From contig JAJTUQ010000004.1 in the NCBI GenBank assembly GCA_021399445.1, forward strand, positions 1,798,001-1,862,000: a stretch of 64,000 bases of DNA, given 5' to 3'. The stretch is from Xylogone sp. PMI_703 (Eukaryota; Ascomycota; Leotiomycetes). A program made the position numbers and the translations under genes. Positions within the stretch are counted from its first letter, which is position 1. Every line of letters starts with the position of its first letter. Of the stretch, positions 11,920 to 23,100 are shown one piece after another. The notes beneath the pieces were generated by a model, which searched no databases, was not told where the DNA came from, and saw nothing but the letters and a program-made list of their open reading frames with translations.

Positions 11920-12901
11920 TTTTGCTACATTTTTGTTTGGGACTGTCATATATCTTTCGTTTTCTGTGATAATTTGTATATTTTGAGATGAGAACAAACA
12001 AAAGTTTTCGAACCCTGTCATAAATATTGAATGTGCATTTCTCTTTCATTAAATGTACTTGCTGAATTATTAAATAAATATATTGGTCCCTATTCGCACT
12101 TATTCAAGGGCATATCATATATCGAGTATTTGTTACATTTCTTCCTCACTTGAATGTATATTCCCCCTATGACGCAAGATCAGGAGTCAAAATTTTAATC
12201 GGCTTTGGAGGGGCATGAGGGGCAGAATCCGACAATAGCCGAGGCCCCTATTCTCCTACTCAGCGTAAGAATAAAAGTTTGCATGGATTAGAATACAGAA
12301 GCAGGGGACAATAATTATCCAGATTTGTAGTCAAGCGTCATACCATCTGGGATGGCAATGGATGGCTTATTGAGTCTTGATCATGTCAGGTATTCGGTTT
12401 CTACTTGCTCGGCAGGAGTTTGCAGAAATTAGAAGAGTACCCGTCAGATGTTGCTTCCTTCTACCAGTTATGCTATTAAGTGGTGTCGTGAAACGTCAAT
12501 TAAGCTCACCTGCGGAAATGCAGTGTAACTGAGAGCGTAGTTCAGGTACTGTATGACATTAAGCTTATTGCACGTCGCTTTGGAATTCCATACTTATATA
12601 GTGAGGTTGGTCGTAAAGAAGACGTCTCTATTTTCAGCAACCGAAGTGGAGATGGTAGATTTTTCTTCAATTAATGTCACAATCTCTTCGAAAACTCTAA
12701 CAATGTATATGTCAGAAAATATTTGGCCATGCGTTGCATTCTGTGCTCCGTCCAGTATCATCTTAGGAGGCTTGCTCAAACCACTATTCTATAATGCATA
12801 AGATCTCTTCCATTGACTTTCTTTTGTCCTCCGACGTATTTAGCAACAGTATCTCAAAAGACAGAAATGAAATGTCCTGATTCAAGTCCCATGAGTCCTA
12901 T
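11920..12901. other. intergenic region, no gene seen
   Basis: AT-rich stretch between the GH43 gene and the convergent cysteine-rich gene. It should hold both 3' UTRs. Short frames at 12553-12801 resemble nothing I know. Confidence 0.6.
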
Positions 12902-13249
12902 CTAAGTCGGTCGAGGTGGTGGGAGTGGAGGATTACAACTGCACTTTCCACATTTACAATTGCAAGTCCCCGAGTCGCAATTGCAGTTCCCGCATTCACA
13001 ACTGCAGTTTCCACATTCACACTCGTAATCGCTACCACTGTCTGAGTAATATGACTGTAGGGATAGCCATGGTGAGAAGGGGCTATTTGGAACGAAAATT
13101 TCATGAGAATGCTGTGGACGAGGTGGTGCTACTCCAGACATATAGCGACAGTCTGGGCATTTATGATGATCGCAGGTGGGGCAGACTTCGCCCCATCGGT
13201 CTTCGCTCACATCCATATGACAGCGACAGCACTTCCACAGCCCGCTCAT
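12902..13249 (-). CDS. zinc-ribbon-like protein with a metallothionein-like Cys repeat tail
   Basis: A single exon of 115 residues. The N-terminus (MSGLWKCCRCHMDVSEDRW, then VCPTC and KCPDC) has paired CxxC-type cysteines like the small zinc-ribbon proteins common in filamentous fungi. The middle is Ser/Pro-rich. Residues 77-104 are four head-to-tail units of seven residues, consensus CxCGxCx (CECGNCS, CECGNCN, CDSGTCN, CKCGKCS), followed by one more Cys and a Pro-rich end. The CxC density is like copper- or zinc-binding metallothioneins. I infer metal binding; the joining of the two parts in one protein is unusual to me. The third unit has lost one Cys (S for C). The ORF is real by composition, but no intron supports it. 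Confidence 0.7.
   Translation of the reverse strand: MSGLWKCCRCHMDVSEDRWGEVCPTCDHHKCPDCRYMSGVAPPRPQHSHEIFVPNSPFSPWLSLQSYYSDSGSDYECECGNCSCECGNCNCDSGTCNCKCGKCSCNPPLPPPRPT
12938..13021 (-). repeat. four tandem 21-bp units encoding CxCGxCx
   Basis: The 84 bases encode four seven-residue units. Units share the pattern TGT GAA TGT GGA AAC TGC AGT with mostly third-base or single-codon changes. They look like old tandem duplication kept in frame. Confidence 0.85.
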
Positions 13250-13612
13250 ATTATCTGAGACTATTCAGAGCTTCTTGATTTTGGTGGCTATATACTCGGT
13301 GGCTCTGTCAAGGTGTTCGTTATATCATAGTTCATGTGACGTATGACCTTTGACCTTGATGTGGTGTATGTATGAGATTAAAAGTCTAGATCACGTAAAA
13401 TTGTAGAAAAAGCATATATACCAACCCCGCTTCCCTATGTACCATATATGCTGGGCGTATCTAAGCCTCATGTCCCTCTCACCGGTCGATAGGATGACGA
13501 GAGCCCACGTATTAAATCCTATGCAAGGCTCTGGGAAATGTTTTACTAAATGAATCGACAGATGTGTAAATATCCACGTAGAAGATGCTACTATTCTTCA
13601 ACACCAATTTCA
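13250..13612. other. divergent promoter region
   Basis: Between the minus-strand Cys-rich gene and the plus-strand STAND-N gene. The frame before 13613 stays open to an ATG at 13550, which is a possible alternative start. Nothing else is seen. Confidence 0.5.
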
Positions 13613-15706
13613 ATGGCTGTTGTGCTTGGAGTTGTATCAGGCAGCTTTGCTGTAGTATCACTAGCAATTCAGCTTGTTGAAGTCTCACAAAAAATACACT
13701 CCTTCTGGGATTCTTGTCAAGATGCCAACTCCGATATCGAACGGATAAAATACCATCTTCGCTCGATGGAGGCGATCTCTAGTAACACCATTGAAATATG
13801 CCAAGAGCACCCCGATCTTCCTTCTGGAGACGCCGTGATTAAAAGCCTCCAGCTCTGTACTTCTAGAGTGGCCAAACTAGAGAAATTAACTGAAGGTCTA
13901 ATATCTCGACATGGCTCAGCCTTATCAAGAAGAGGATGGTCATTGCTGAGAGTTAATATAAGAGCACGGACGATCCGCAAGATCGAAGATCAGCTGAACG
14001 GGGATGTAATGATGCTTCTAACATCCCTTCAGCCGTTCTTTTAGTCAGTCGCTTGATTGGAGAATATATGTGCCATATCTAACATTCTCTTAGTAATGTC
14101 AATAGTAGGAAGCTGCAAGAGATTCTGGCCGCCAAATCTTCTGCTCCAGTTCTGCCAGAATCATCGGATAAGGAAAAGGACTCGATGATACTGCGGTCCA
14201 CAAATACCTCATTGGCATCGAAATACCAGATTGTGCCTCAGAGGAATTTCTATAAAGACTGGAGAGTAGAGTTATCCTCGAGGCTGAGGGACCAGCAAGA
14301 GTGGTTTCAGATAAATTCCACCAGGATAGTTGAACACATTTACTCGGCATTTGGTATGGAACTGTCACCTAGGTGGCGCAAAGCCCTGCAGCGTTATAAG
14401 ATTAACATTAAGTATACTTCATCGAAGGAGCGTTGGTATCATGATCCAGATAAAGAATTTCTCGTGAATGTCAAGAGAACTTGCAGGATCATTTTACCAA
14501 TACTGTCATTTCAGATACGGATGTCGACTCTACCTTTGTCCATCACTTCCTATCCAATTGTCCCCTGTCACTCAAAGGTCTTCTCGCTTTGCTTCGAAGG
14601 TGATGTTGTGGGTGTAAAGTCGATGATTGAAAACTCCCAGATCTCCCCGTTTGTAGTAAACCAACATGGAGAGAATCTATTGCATGTGAGTGATGTTATA
14701 TGCAAAATCTAAACTTATCTGATAAGGCTAGGCTTCTGCTAGATATGCCCGCATTGAACTGTGTCTCTATTTGCTAGCAATCGGAGTTGATGGTTCCGCT
14801 TACGATGATCGCCTTTTAACGCCTTTGGACCATCTTGCGAGTAAAGTGCCTATGGATTTCGCATATCCTTCTCGAGTTGTGGACACTATTCGCGCGTTGG
14901 TGGAACACAGCAGATGCCAGCCCCTAATGCCCCTGACAAGCAACGCAGTAGCACCTTACCGAGGCCCAGAAGAGGGATTTTCCTGGTTGTTCAATTCGGA
15001 ATACTCCGGAGCCAATTTGGATGACTATGATTCAGAAGGATATACGCCACTTGGCGACGCTGCATTCAATTTTGGGTGGTGGACCGAGTTACTTGTAGAC
15101 GACCCTCCAGTGGGCTGGCAGTCGTGTTATCTTCTCAAAGCTGGTGCTGACCCGCATAAAAAGAGCTCATTAAGTGGGCTTACCCCTCTTGATACCTTCC
15201 TACGAGGCTGCACAGCTCATCAAGTTGATCATGCAGCGAAATGGTTGCAAATATTGAGCCAAAATGGGATCGACTTACATGAATATGCCAGACAAGAGCA
15301 GAGGCTCCACTCCGACGGTCACTACATTATGGTTGCTTGGGACCAAGAGCTTTTCAAGTGGATACCCACCAAACAAAGAGTACTATTTGAATATGGAGAA
15401 ACTCCGAATGATCTCAAGATCTGGATTGAAGACTATGATGCATTGAGTTGGTTCTGGTGTGGCAAGTATGACCTGGATATTTTTGATGTCTGCTCTGTTC
15501 CGCAGAGTATTCAAAGATGGAAAGAGATAAACAGCCGAAACGAAAGGGAGGATATCGATGTCGAAGAGAATATGATTGGATCTACTAGTAGCAACCAGGC
15601 TGAGCAGAAAAGTCTTCTTAGTATTTTCCTCAAACCAGGGTGGCTCTTAATCATTTCTTTGTTAGTAAATTATGTGTTCCACAGGCTTTTGATACTGGTT
15701 AATTAG
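13613..15706 (+). CDS. fungal STAND-type N-terminal domain protein with ankyrin-like region and C-terminal membrane segment
   Basis: The exons are 13613-14043, 14094-14685 and 14732-15706, giving 665 residues. The N-terminus, MAVVLGVVSGSFAVVSLAIQ followed by a helical region (LRSMEAISSNTIEICQEHPD), resembles the N-terminal domain shared by many fungal STAND/NLR and ankyrin proteins. No NACHT or NB-ARC P-loop is present. The segment GENLLHASARYARIELCLYL and the stretches around SEGYTPLGDAAFN and SSLSGLTPLDTFL look like ankyrin repeats. A hydrophobic helix (WLLIISLLVNYVFHRLLIL) ends the protein, suggesting a tail anchor. Introns of 50 and 46 nt have GT-AG ends and branch-like CTAAC or CTGAT. 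The gene is intact. Function is probably signalling or self/non-self recognition, inferred only from the family. Confidence 0.75.
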
Positions 15707-18409
15707 GCTTGGACCGGACAGACGGCTATATAATGCCTGGAAAATGCAAAAGAGGAAATGTTTTGCCGGAAAGCTTGTGCCCAAACCTACTCTTGTTGAC
15801 CGATCCATGGTAGCAAACTTCTAAAAGAAGAGCATCAACGACGTTAAAGGCTTACATTTACTGAAGAAGAACAGCTGTGCAATTGGTGCTATAATTGGGA
15901 TGGCCACTAAGAATTGATCAACTACAATATATGACAATAGAGTGATCGGCATATAAGGGTGACCATAACAATCTTAAAGCTAGTTGGGTTCAGCATTTCT
16001 TTTCCCTAAAATTCAGTGTCAGGTGGGACTGGGCGTCCGGCCAGTCTGGGAATTACGTTACAATGGATCCTTATAGGATTGATGGGAGCACCGGGATCCA
16101 GGAAAATTTTATAGTCTATATAAACTCACGTATTTGCCTGGATGGTTAGAGCCTCGTGCTCAACCTAAATCAGAGTCTAGTATCATAAGTTACTACTTAT
16201 TGCACATCCACAGTGAGACATATACTTGTCTAATCCTATTTCATCTAAGATATACAACCATAGAGTGCACTATATACCTCTCAATATAGGAGGACCCTGA
16301 CACAAGATCCATCACCTACCCTAAGGCCCTGGGAACCGAATACTCCCAGGACGACTCTTTCCTGGGAATTCAGCAACCATAGGATATTGTGGAAGATAAT
16401 ATTCTGTAAAATGGTTGATTATTCTGGCACAATTTTGAATATTTGTCACGACACTAGCAAAAGTCGCATGGAAGAACCTCAATAGTCGATATAACTAATG
16501 ATACTAAGCTAAAAAAGAAAGGGAAGGAGAAGGAGAAGAGATAAAGAGGTTATCCCAAATATTGGTGACCAAAAGTATAGAAAATGCGTGGAACAGACTT
16601 CTGGAAAGCATCATGTGAGAATGTCTAGAATTTAATTCCGTAGAACGGACAAATATATAATGGATTGATAGAACAGAGATCTGAGACTACTAGCTGTGAG
16701 CCTTTACAGTAAAGATATACACTTCAGTCGCACTTAGCTTTCCTTCTTTGATGCTATCACTTGTGCTTATATTGTAAGCGCTGCTTACGCTTAGTCGGAA
16801 TGCTTTTGCTTGAAACTCCCCATATTCATGCAAACTTCATTACGGTGTTCTAGTGCTCGGTAGAATAAACTACGTATTAGGACTTGTCCCGCCCACTATG
16901 GTAAGCACAACCCAGCTATGGTAACATCTAATTTTAAAATAACGTTATTATTAGAACCTAAGTTGAAACCCAAGTCGAAACTAAGTCAAATATTGTTAAA
17001 ATCAAAGACAAGTGTAGCAGATCTATATTGCCCACGTTGCATTACCGATTAATGAAATGTTGGAAATCATCCATCCGGTCACTTTAGCTCCACTAGGATG
17101 AATGTGCTTAACTTCATATCAACGCAACATAGAGCCCTTACCAAGCTTGCTATAGATCCAGGTTATAACCAAAGAGCTTCTGTAATTACAGAACATACCA
17201 AGTTTAGAGTCACTGTAATTACTGAAGATGAATAGTGTAAGCATCACTGTGATGTTAGAGCATTACTATCCAATTAGTTAAATGCTATCCTTTCTAAGTT
17301 ATATGTTATTAGTCTATATTAATGCCGAATAACAGAAATCAATTGGGATTTAACCTAGAGTCGTACGTGCTCGTGCGCGTGTACAAAGTAAGGAATATGG
17401 AATATCAGTCGAGATCTGACATGGCTGGAGCGTGAATGGGGGGAAGCCAATTAAACCGTGTAATACGTGGCAGGAGATTGCTGATTAGTGCCACTGCCAA
17501 GGCCCTTTCGGAGGACCAAACATGGTTTCGAGACTGCCCAAATGCCGCTGTCTATGAGACGGGTTGGAATAAACTCCGAGTGCACAGTTCAGTGCTTTGT
17601 ATGGTATCTTCGGCCACTATGCATTTCCTCCACTCCATGTGTTATTGCATCAAATTAGGTACAAGAAATACCATATTAACTTATTAGTAGTGAGTCATTC
17701 TCTCCTTTACTTTATACCATGTGCTTGTACATTATAATTTTGGTGATCACGTACTATAATGATATTATTAATCAGCAACCAGATCAATTATCTTCTACAC
17801 CTGCTAACCTTTAATTTCTCTACACCCACAGAAAAATTTCCTACGGTTGCAAGCTCACTCCAAAATGATGTATTGACGGTTGACGACTTATGAAAGGTGA
17901 TGGATTTGTAGAACTAGGATGGTTGGCAGGAGAAAACACAACAACCGAGCGTGCCAACCATATCAACTTAAAACCTGGTTGTTACCTCCGCCTCCTTAAC
18001 CGTGGGGTTTCTATGTGGACCTAGTGCGAAAAGCTAACTTCTTTACGATTTTAGCTATGCTGCGGCGTCAGTGAGCAACTCCACTGGCCTCGTCACAGCC
18101 GTCTTCTACTGTAATACAGTACCTAGCCCCAAGACATAATTGTACGTAAGTACAATAATGTTAATAGGAACCTGGGTCATCTCAGGGTCCATCCTATGCT
18201 AACCGAATTGGCTGAGAGAGCAGTCCAGATCGCAAACTTGAGATGCGGCAAAGACACCAGACGACCTCATATGCTTGTGCTAGCCCCTATCACCTATGGA
18301 TCAGATATATCTATGCCCCGTTCGCCCCAGCACAAGAACCCATCAATCCAGTCGCTTCACGGTCACTTCCAGAAATATATTGCTACTTGCGCCTGATCTC
18401 CTTCTCGAG
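15707..18409. other. 2.7-kb AT-rich intergenic region
   Basis: No protein family recognised. It contains small palindromes: CTGTAATTACAG near 17180, followed by a similar CTGTAATTACTG, and a hairpin ATTGTAC-GTAA-GTACAAT near 18138. Stop-rich composition fits old decayed repeat DNA, but I cannot name an element. The open frames at 17436-17687 and 18196-18396 have no support. Confidence 0.5.
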
Positions 18410-18784
18410 ATGGTATTCACCAAACTCATTGCCTTTTTTGCTCCCTTGGCGGTAGTGGTCCAAGCTGTCGCCGTTGCCTCATCCGATACCGTTGATGTCG
18501 CCTTCTATACCAGTAATAACTGCGACTTAGGCTACATTGAGACCAAATCTGTGGCCATTAATCAGTGCTTCGCTCTCACGGACGACATCTGGTTTGGATC
18601 GTACCTCGTGCCGCCCTCTATTCCGAAGAGTATTCTCGACCAGAACCTGCTGTTAGAGGCGGGAGATACGAACCCTGTCGACTGCAGTATCGGACGCTGT
18701 GTGGAGCTTAGTGAGAGCTTGGGATGCCAACCAGCTTTAAATAACGGCGAGGCTGCGTGGTGGTTTGGGATGAGGAAGCTGTGA
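18410..18784 (+). CDS. small secreted cysteine-containing protein (candidate effector-like)
   Basis: A single exon of 124 residues. It begins with a clear signal peptide (MVFTKLIAFFAPLAVVVQAV). The mature part has five cysteines (NNC, NQC, VDC, GRC, LGC), an odd number for pure disulphide pairing. The start at 18410 is chosen because the signal peptide begins there; the frame stays open upstream without an obvious function. I do not recognise the family. Size, secretion signal and cysteines fit the broad class of small secreted proteins of plant- or insect-associated fungi. It stands alone between AT-rich gaps. Confidence 0.65.
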   Translation: MVFTKLIAFFAPLAVVVQAVAVASSDTVDVAFYTSNNCDLGYIETKSVAINQCFALTDDIWFGSYLVPPSIPKSILDQNLLLEAGDTNPVDCSIGRCVELSESLGCQPALNNGEAAWWFGMRKL

Positions 18785-19171
18785 ACATAAGCGGCGGCGA
18801 TGTTAGATAAGGTTTTACTCAATGACGCGTGAATATTATTACAATCTTTAGTGTACTCTTGCTTGTTTTATGACGTCTTTTTTTATATTTGAAGACTTCT
18901 AAAGTGTTTTAGCTTTACCATGTAAGACGTTTGTCACTGCTGTTGTATATTAACTACTGTAAAGTCTCACGGCCTACAGTTTTGAACTAGCTGCGGTATT
19001 TACGATTATGATATATTTAGCAAACATGATGCAACATGGAACAGACTACAGTGGAGCCCTAGACGTATGCCTAATATTCCCGTACAGTGGTACTCGGGAA
19101 CCCTGGTGTAGTGGCAGAACCAAATCCTCTAAATATTGCAACACTATATTTTGATAGATATTTCAATCTCA
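18785..19171. other. intergenic stretch between convergent genes
   Basis: AT-rich; it should hold the 3' ends of the flanking genes. No further feature seen. Confidence 0.55.
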
Positions 19172-19956
19172 TTAGTCGAATTTCAACGGATTTTTGATAA
19201 TGTAATTCTCAAAAGTATTTAGTTTCCCTCTAGCTTGTTGAGCAGTCGCAGCAACAAGTTCTTTAGTGTGAGGCCCATAGTAACCGATATCCTGATAGTA
19301 AGTAAACACCCCCACTATGTTTTTAACGGCAATAGGTTCCCCTAGAAGTGCATCAAGGAAAGTGCTTTTTGGAATCTGAACATAGTTGACAGACTTTCCG
19401 GAAACTTTGGTCATTATCTCTGCAACTTCTTGATATGTGCAAATTGTTGTGGCTGCTGACAAGACTTTGTTTTGGAACTTCTCTGGCTCAGCTAAAATTG
19501 CTCCAACAATTTTCCAGAATATTCAACGACTCCTATGAGTGGTAATTCGGTTTCGGGTTTGACAAAATTGAATATATCGTATGTTCCATCTCCTAAAGGG
19601 CGCGGCTCGGAAAATGTGTGAAAGTTCTGCATAAAGAATCCAGGAGCAAAAAAAGCAATTTTGATCGGAAGACCGCGGATATATTGTTCTACAGCGTATT
19701 TGGAATCAACCTCTAGAAAGTCGGGGAATTTTCCACTAGAAAGTTCTTTTGCATTCGGAAGGGTGCTGAAAATAAAATAAGAAGCGCCTGTTTTAATAGC
19801 TCCTTCTACCATTGCCTTAGCCTGGTTGAACTCTCTTTCTTTCAATCTTTCATCATAGATAGAAACAGTTACGGCGAACACGGTATGAGCACCAGCCGTT
19901 GCTTTTTTGACGGATATTTCATCATCGAGATCTGCTTCAACAACCTCAACAAAGTA
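19172..19956 (-). pseudogene. NmrA-like NAD(P)-binding protein, 5'-truncated and frameshifted
   Basis: Reading leftwards the sequence gives VVEADLDDEISVKKATAGAH, then AVTVSIYDERLKEREFNQAK, then SYFIFSTLPNAKELSSGKFP, all typical of NmrA-like (atypical short-chain dehydrogenase) proteins. The N-terminal Rossmann motif (GxxGxxG) that should come first is missing. Upstream of 19956 lies only AT-rich DNA with no start codon in a sensible place. The frame also breaks at the T-run 19510-19513 (A-run in the coding sense). One more A would restore VVEYSGKIVGAILAEPEKF and join to the C-terminal half, which ends at 19172. The loss of the 5' part cannot be a base-calling error, so I call it a relic. NmrA-like proteins often sense NAD(P)+ or act as oxidoreductases. 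Confidence 0.75.
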
Positions 19957-20368
19957 ATAATATATAAAAGTTAATAATACTACAATAATATGTAACTCTT
20001 ATTATTTGTCTCATATATCTACCTTGTTAATATTTATAATAACTTACGTTAATTAGATATATAATCCTGTTAAATGTAGAAAAACCGGGCATCTAAAAGT
20101 GACTAATTGTATAATTAATCCAGAATTCCTAAACTTAAAACGGGGAGTATCGGGCATACGTCCGTAGCTATCAACAAATCCGAATAGCTAATTAGCTTAG
20201 ATAGTACTAAAGGTGACTCTGGTTACGAAAGAATTTAGTGGGGCAGTTTTGTCAATAATAAATCTCTAGATCACACATGTCAAGCTGTTTTTGTAATTCT
20301 TTCCCCCTTTTATTAGTACAAATTTTTACATCTCGATATATAGAAGGATATATAAAAGCATATAAATC
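19957..20368. other. AT-rich promoter region of the GH3-PA14 gene
   Basis: Very AT-rich except for the CGGGGAGTATCGGG element at 20141-20154. There is a TATATAAAAG-like stretch at about 20349-20358, close before the ATG at 20369. Confidence 0.5.
20141..20154 (+). promoter_or_regulatory. shared cluster motif CGGGGAGTATCGGG (copy 1)
   Basis: This GC-rich element stands out in AT-rich DNA, 215 bp before the GH3-PA14 ATG. The same 14 bases occur at 25071-25088 and, reversed, at 28370-28387. It reads as two CGG triplets in the same direction, seven bases apart, as expected for a Zn2Cys6 dimer site. Confidence 0.7.
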
Positions 20369-23100
20369 ATGTATCCCGACAAAGATTCATTCTCAATTGA
20401 TTATGTTCTTGAGAATGCCTCCGTTTCAGAAAAATGTAGTTTACTCTCTGGTTAGCACTCTCTTATTTCTTCCTAGGTGAAGGATTCATATGTTCGACTA
20501 GGATACAATTTCTTACACACTACTCCTATTCCACGCTTTGGTATACCTTCAATACGACTATCAGACGGCCCGAATGGCATAAGAGGCACGCGATTTTTCA
20601 ATGGCGTCCCAGCAGCTTGCCTTCCATGTGGGACAGCTCTCGGTGCAACATGGGACGTTGAACTTATCCGACAGGCAGGAGAACTGATTGGAAAGGAGGC
20701 TAAGGCGAAGGGAGTAGCAATATGGCTAGGTCCGACAATTAATATACAGAGTGAGTTGATCTAACAGGGCCCTACGAAATGATTTTGAAGGTTAATCAAG
20801 GACAGGGTCGCCGCTGAGTGGTCGAGGCTTCGAGTCCTTTGCCGAGGATCCCGTCCTCTCTGGTGAGTTGGCTGCTGCAATTATCACGGGAGTAGAAAGT
20901 GAGGGCGTATCCGCCGTGCCTAAGCATTTTGTTTGTAACGATCAAGAAGACCATCGTCGGGGTTTGGAAACTATTGTGACCGATCGTGCCCTCCGTGAAA
21001 TTTACCTGAAGCCTTTCCAGATTGCTCTCGCTCAGGGCAAGTATGGTGCTATCATGACTGCCTACAATAAAGTGAACGGCATTCCCTGTTCTCAGAACTC
21101 GGACCTACTTAAAGTCCTGAGAGAGGAATGGGGCTTCAAAGGGGCAACAATAAGTGATTGGTACGGGACGTACTCGACCGCTGAAGCAGCAAAAGCGGGA
21201 CTGGATTTGGAGATGCCCGGCCCGACATTATGGAGGGGCAAACTGCTGGAAGCAGCAATATCCTCCATGACACTATCAGTGGATACAATTGATGAGCGAG
21301 TACGAAACGTGTTACGATTAATGCGGAAAGCATCGAAGTGTAAGGTATCCGAGGAGGAGAGCGTGAGAAATACGCCCGAGGATCAAAAGCTCCTTCGTCG
21401 ACTGTCGGTCGAGAGTATTGTGTTGCTCAAAAATGCCGACGCGGTACTTCCATGGTCTATGGTGGACAGCATCGGAGTGATAGGAGTACATGCTAAAGCG
21501 GCTGCTTATTGTGGTGGTGAGTATTTCATATTTGAATAATGATTAACTCTGACGATTCCCTAGGTGGATCCGCGCAGTTGGACCCGTATTATGTGATAAC
21601 GCCTATTGAGGGGCTACGTCAGTACGTGGAAAGCATTGAATATCGTCCTGGAGCATACTGCCATCAAATCCAACCACTTTTGGGCCCTTTTATTAAAAGA
21701 GCGGATGGAAAGCCTGGGGTGACGGTAACATTCTACAACGAACCTCATACAGCGTCAAATAGAGAGATGCTCGAAAGCGTTGATATTTCTGACTCCTCAT
21801 TCCAGCTATTGGACTATCGCCCTGTGAATGCAAATGAGACTTTTTACGCCTCTATGTCCGGAACTATAATTTCAGAAAATACCGCAATTTGGGACTTCGG
21901 TGTCATATGTCATGGCACAGCGGTGTTATACGTTAATGACGAATTGGTTGTCGACAATGCTACACAGCAACGGCCAGGCGGCTCTTTCTTTGGTAGTGGA
22001 ACTGCTGAGGAGCTGGGGCATTTTAAGCTGGAGCACAATGAAACATATATTATCCGTCTAGAATGGGGCAATGGACGCACATCGAAGCTCGCACGGCCAG
22101 GCGCAACAACATTATCGAATGGTGGTGCCAGAGTTGGGGGTTGTCCGCAAATTGATCCTCAAAAAGCAATTGAGGAAGCAGTCTCGGTAGCATGCAGTCA
22201 AAAACATGTAGTAATATTCACTGGTTTGAATGTATGATTGAATTTCCAAGTTTGCCATATATGAACTAACATCTTATAGCAAGAGATCGAAAGTGAGGGT
22301 TATGATCGCCAGTCAATGGACCTTCCTGGCTATTCCAATGAACTTATTGATGAAGTCCTCGATGCCAATCCAAACACAATTGTGGTGATACAGTCAGGGA
22401 CACCAGTAACAATGCCATGGGCGCACAAAGCTAAAGTTATCATTCAAGCATGGTATGGGGGGAATGAACTAGGTAGTGCCATCGCCGATGTCATATTTGG
22501 TAAAGCTAACCCGAGTGGGAAGCTGCCTATGACGTTCCCGAAACTATTGCGCGACAATCCGTCCTATCTGAACTTCAACCCGGATAACGCACGCGTGCTC
22601 TATGGAGAGGATATTTTTGTTGGGTATCGATTCTACGAGAGGATGTCTAAGGAGCCTTTGTTTGCTTTCGGGTATGTTTGACGCGCGGTATAGTCGATGC
22701 TCATTACTGATAATCTCATAGACATGGCCTGTCGTATACTACTTTTGGCCTTTCTGATTTGGATATATCGCCAAATGATGTGACCATTAAAGTAACAAAT
22801 ACAGGTTTGCGATCCGGTGCAGAAGTAATCCAGCTCTATATTTCCCCTGTTTTCCCAACCACGTTTCGGCCGCTCAAGGAGCTGAGGTCATTTGTGAAAG
22901 TTTTTTTGGATCCTGGAGAAACCACAAGCGTAACGATAAAGCTGGACTGTAGTATGACCAGTATTTGGTGTGAAATTCGACAAGCGTGGGTGGCGGAAAA
23001 AGGAGAATATGAGGCTCTGGTTGGTACCTCGAGTGACAGTATTGTATTGACGGGGCGGTTCGTTAAGGAGAAGACAGAGATATGGAGAGGATTATGTTAA
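20369..23100 (+). CDS. GH3 beta-glucosidase with inserted PA14 domain, intracellular type
   Basis: The exons are 20369-20450, 20502-20750, 20806-21516, 21564-22231, 22280-22671 and 22722-23100: 2481 nt, 826 residues. Signature segments are [40 protein letters not shown] and [10 protein letters not shown]. The nucleophile D228 lies in [13 protein letters not shown]14 domain (about 395-545) interrupts the second catalytic-side domain, and a fibronectin-III-like end follows [10 protein letters not shown]. There is no signal peptide; the protein starts [16 protein letters not shown]. Enzymes of this layout hydrolyse terminal beta-glucosyl (or related) residues, here probably inside the cell on imported glycosides. 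All five introns (47-55 nt) are GT-AG and keep the frame, so the gene is intact. Its stop overlaps the tail of the convergent regulator gene by 9 bp. Confidence 0.95.

Noticed and set aside
15707..18195. possible transposon relic in the AT-rich gap
   Set aside because: No terminal repeats, target-site duplication or coding trace found; only small palindromes.
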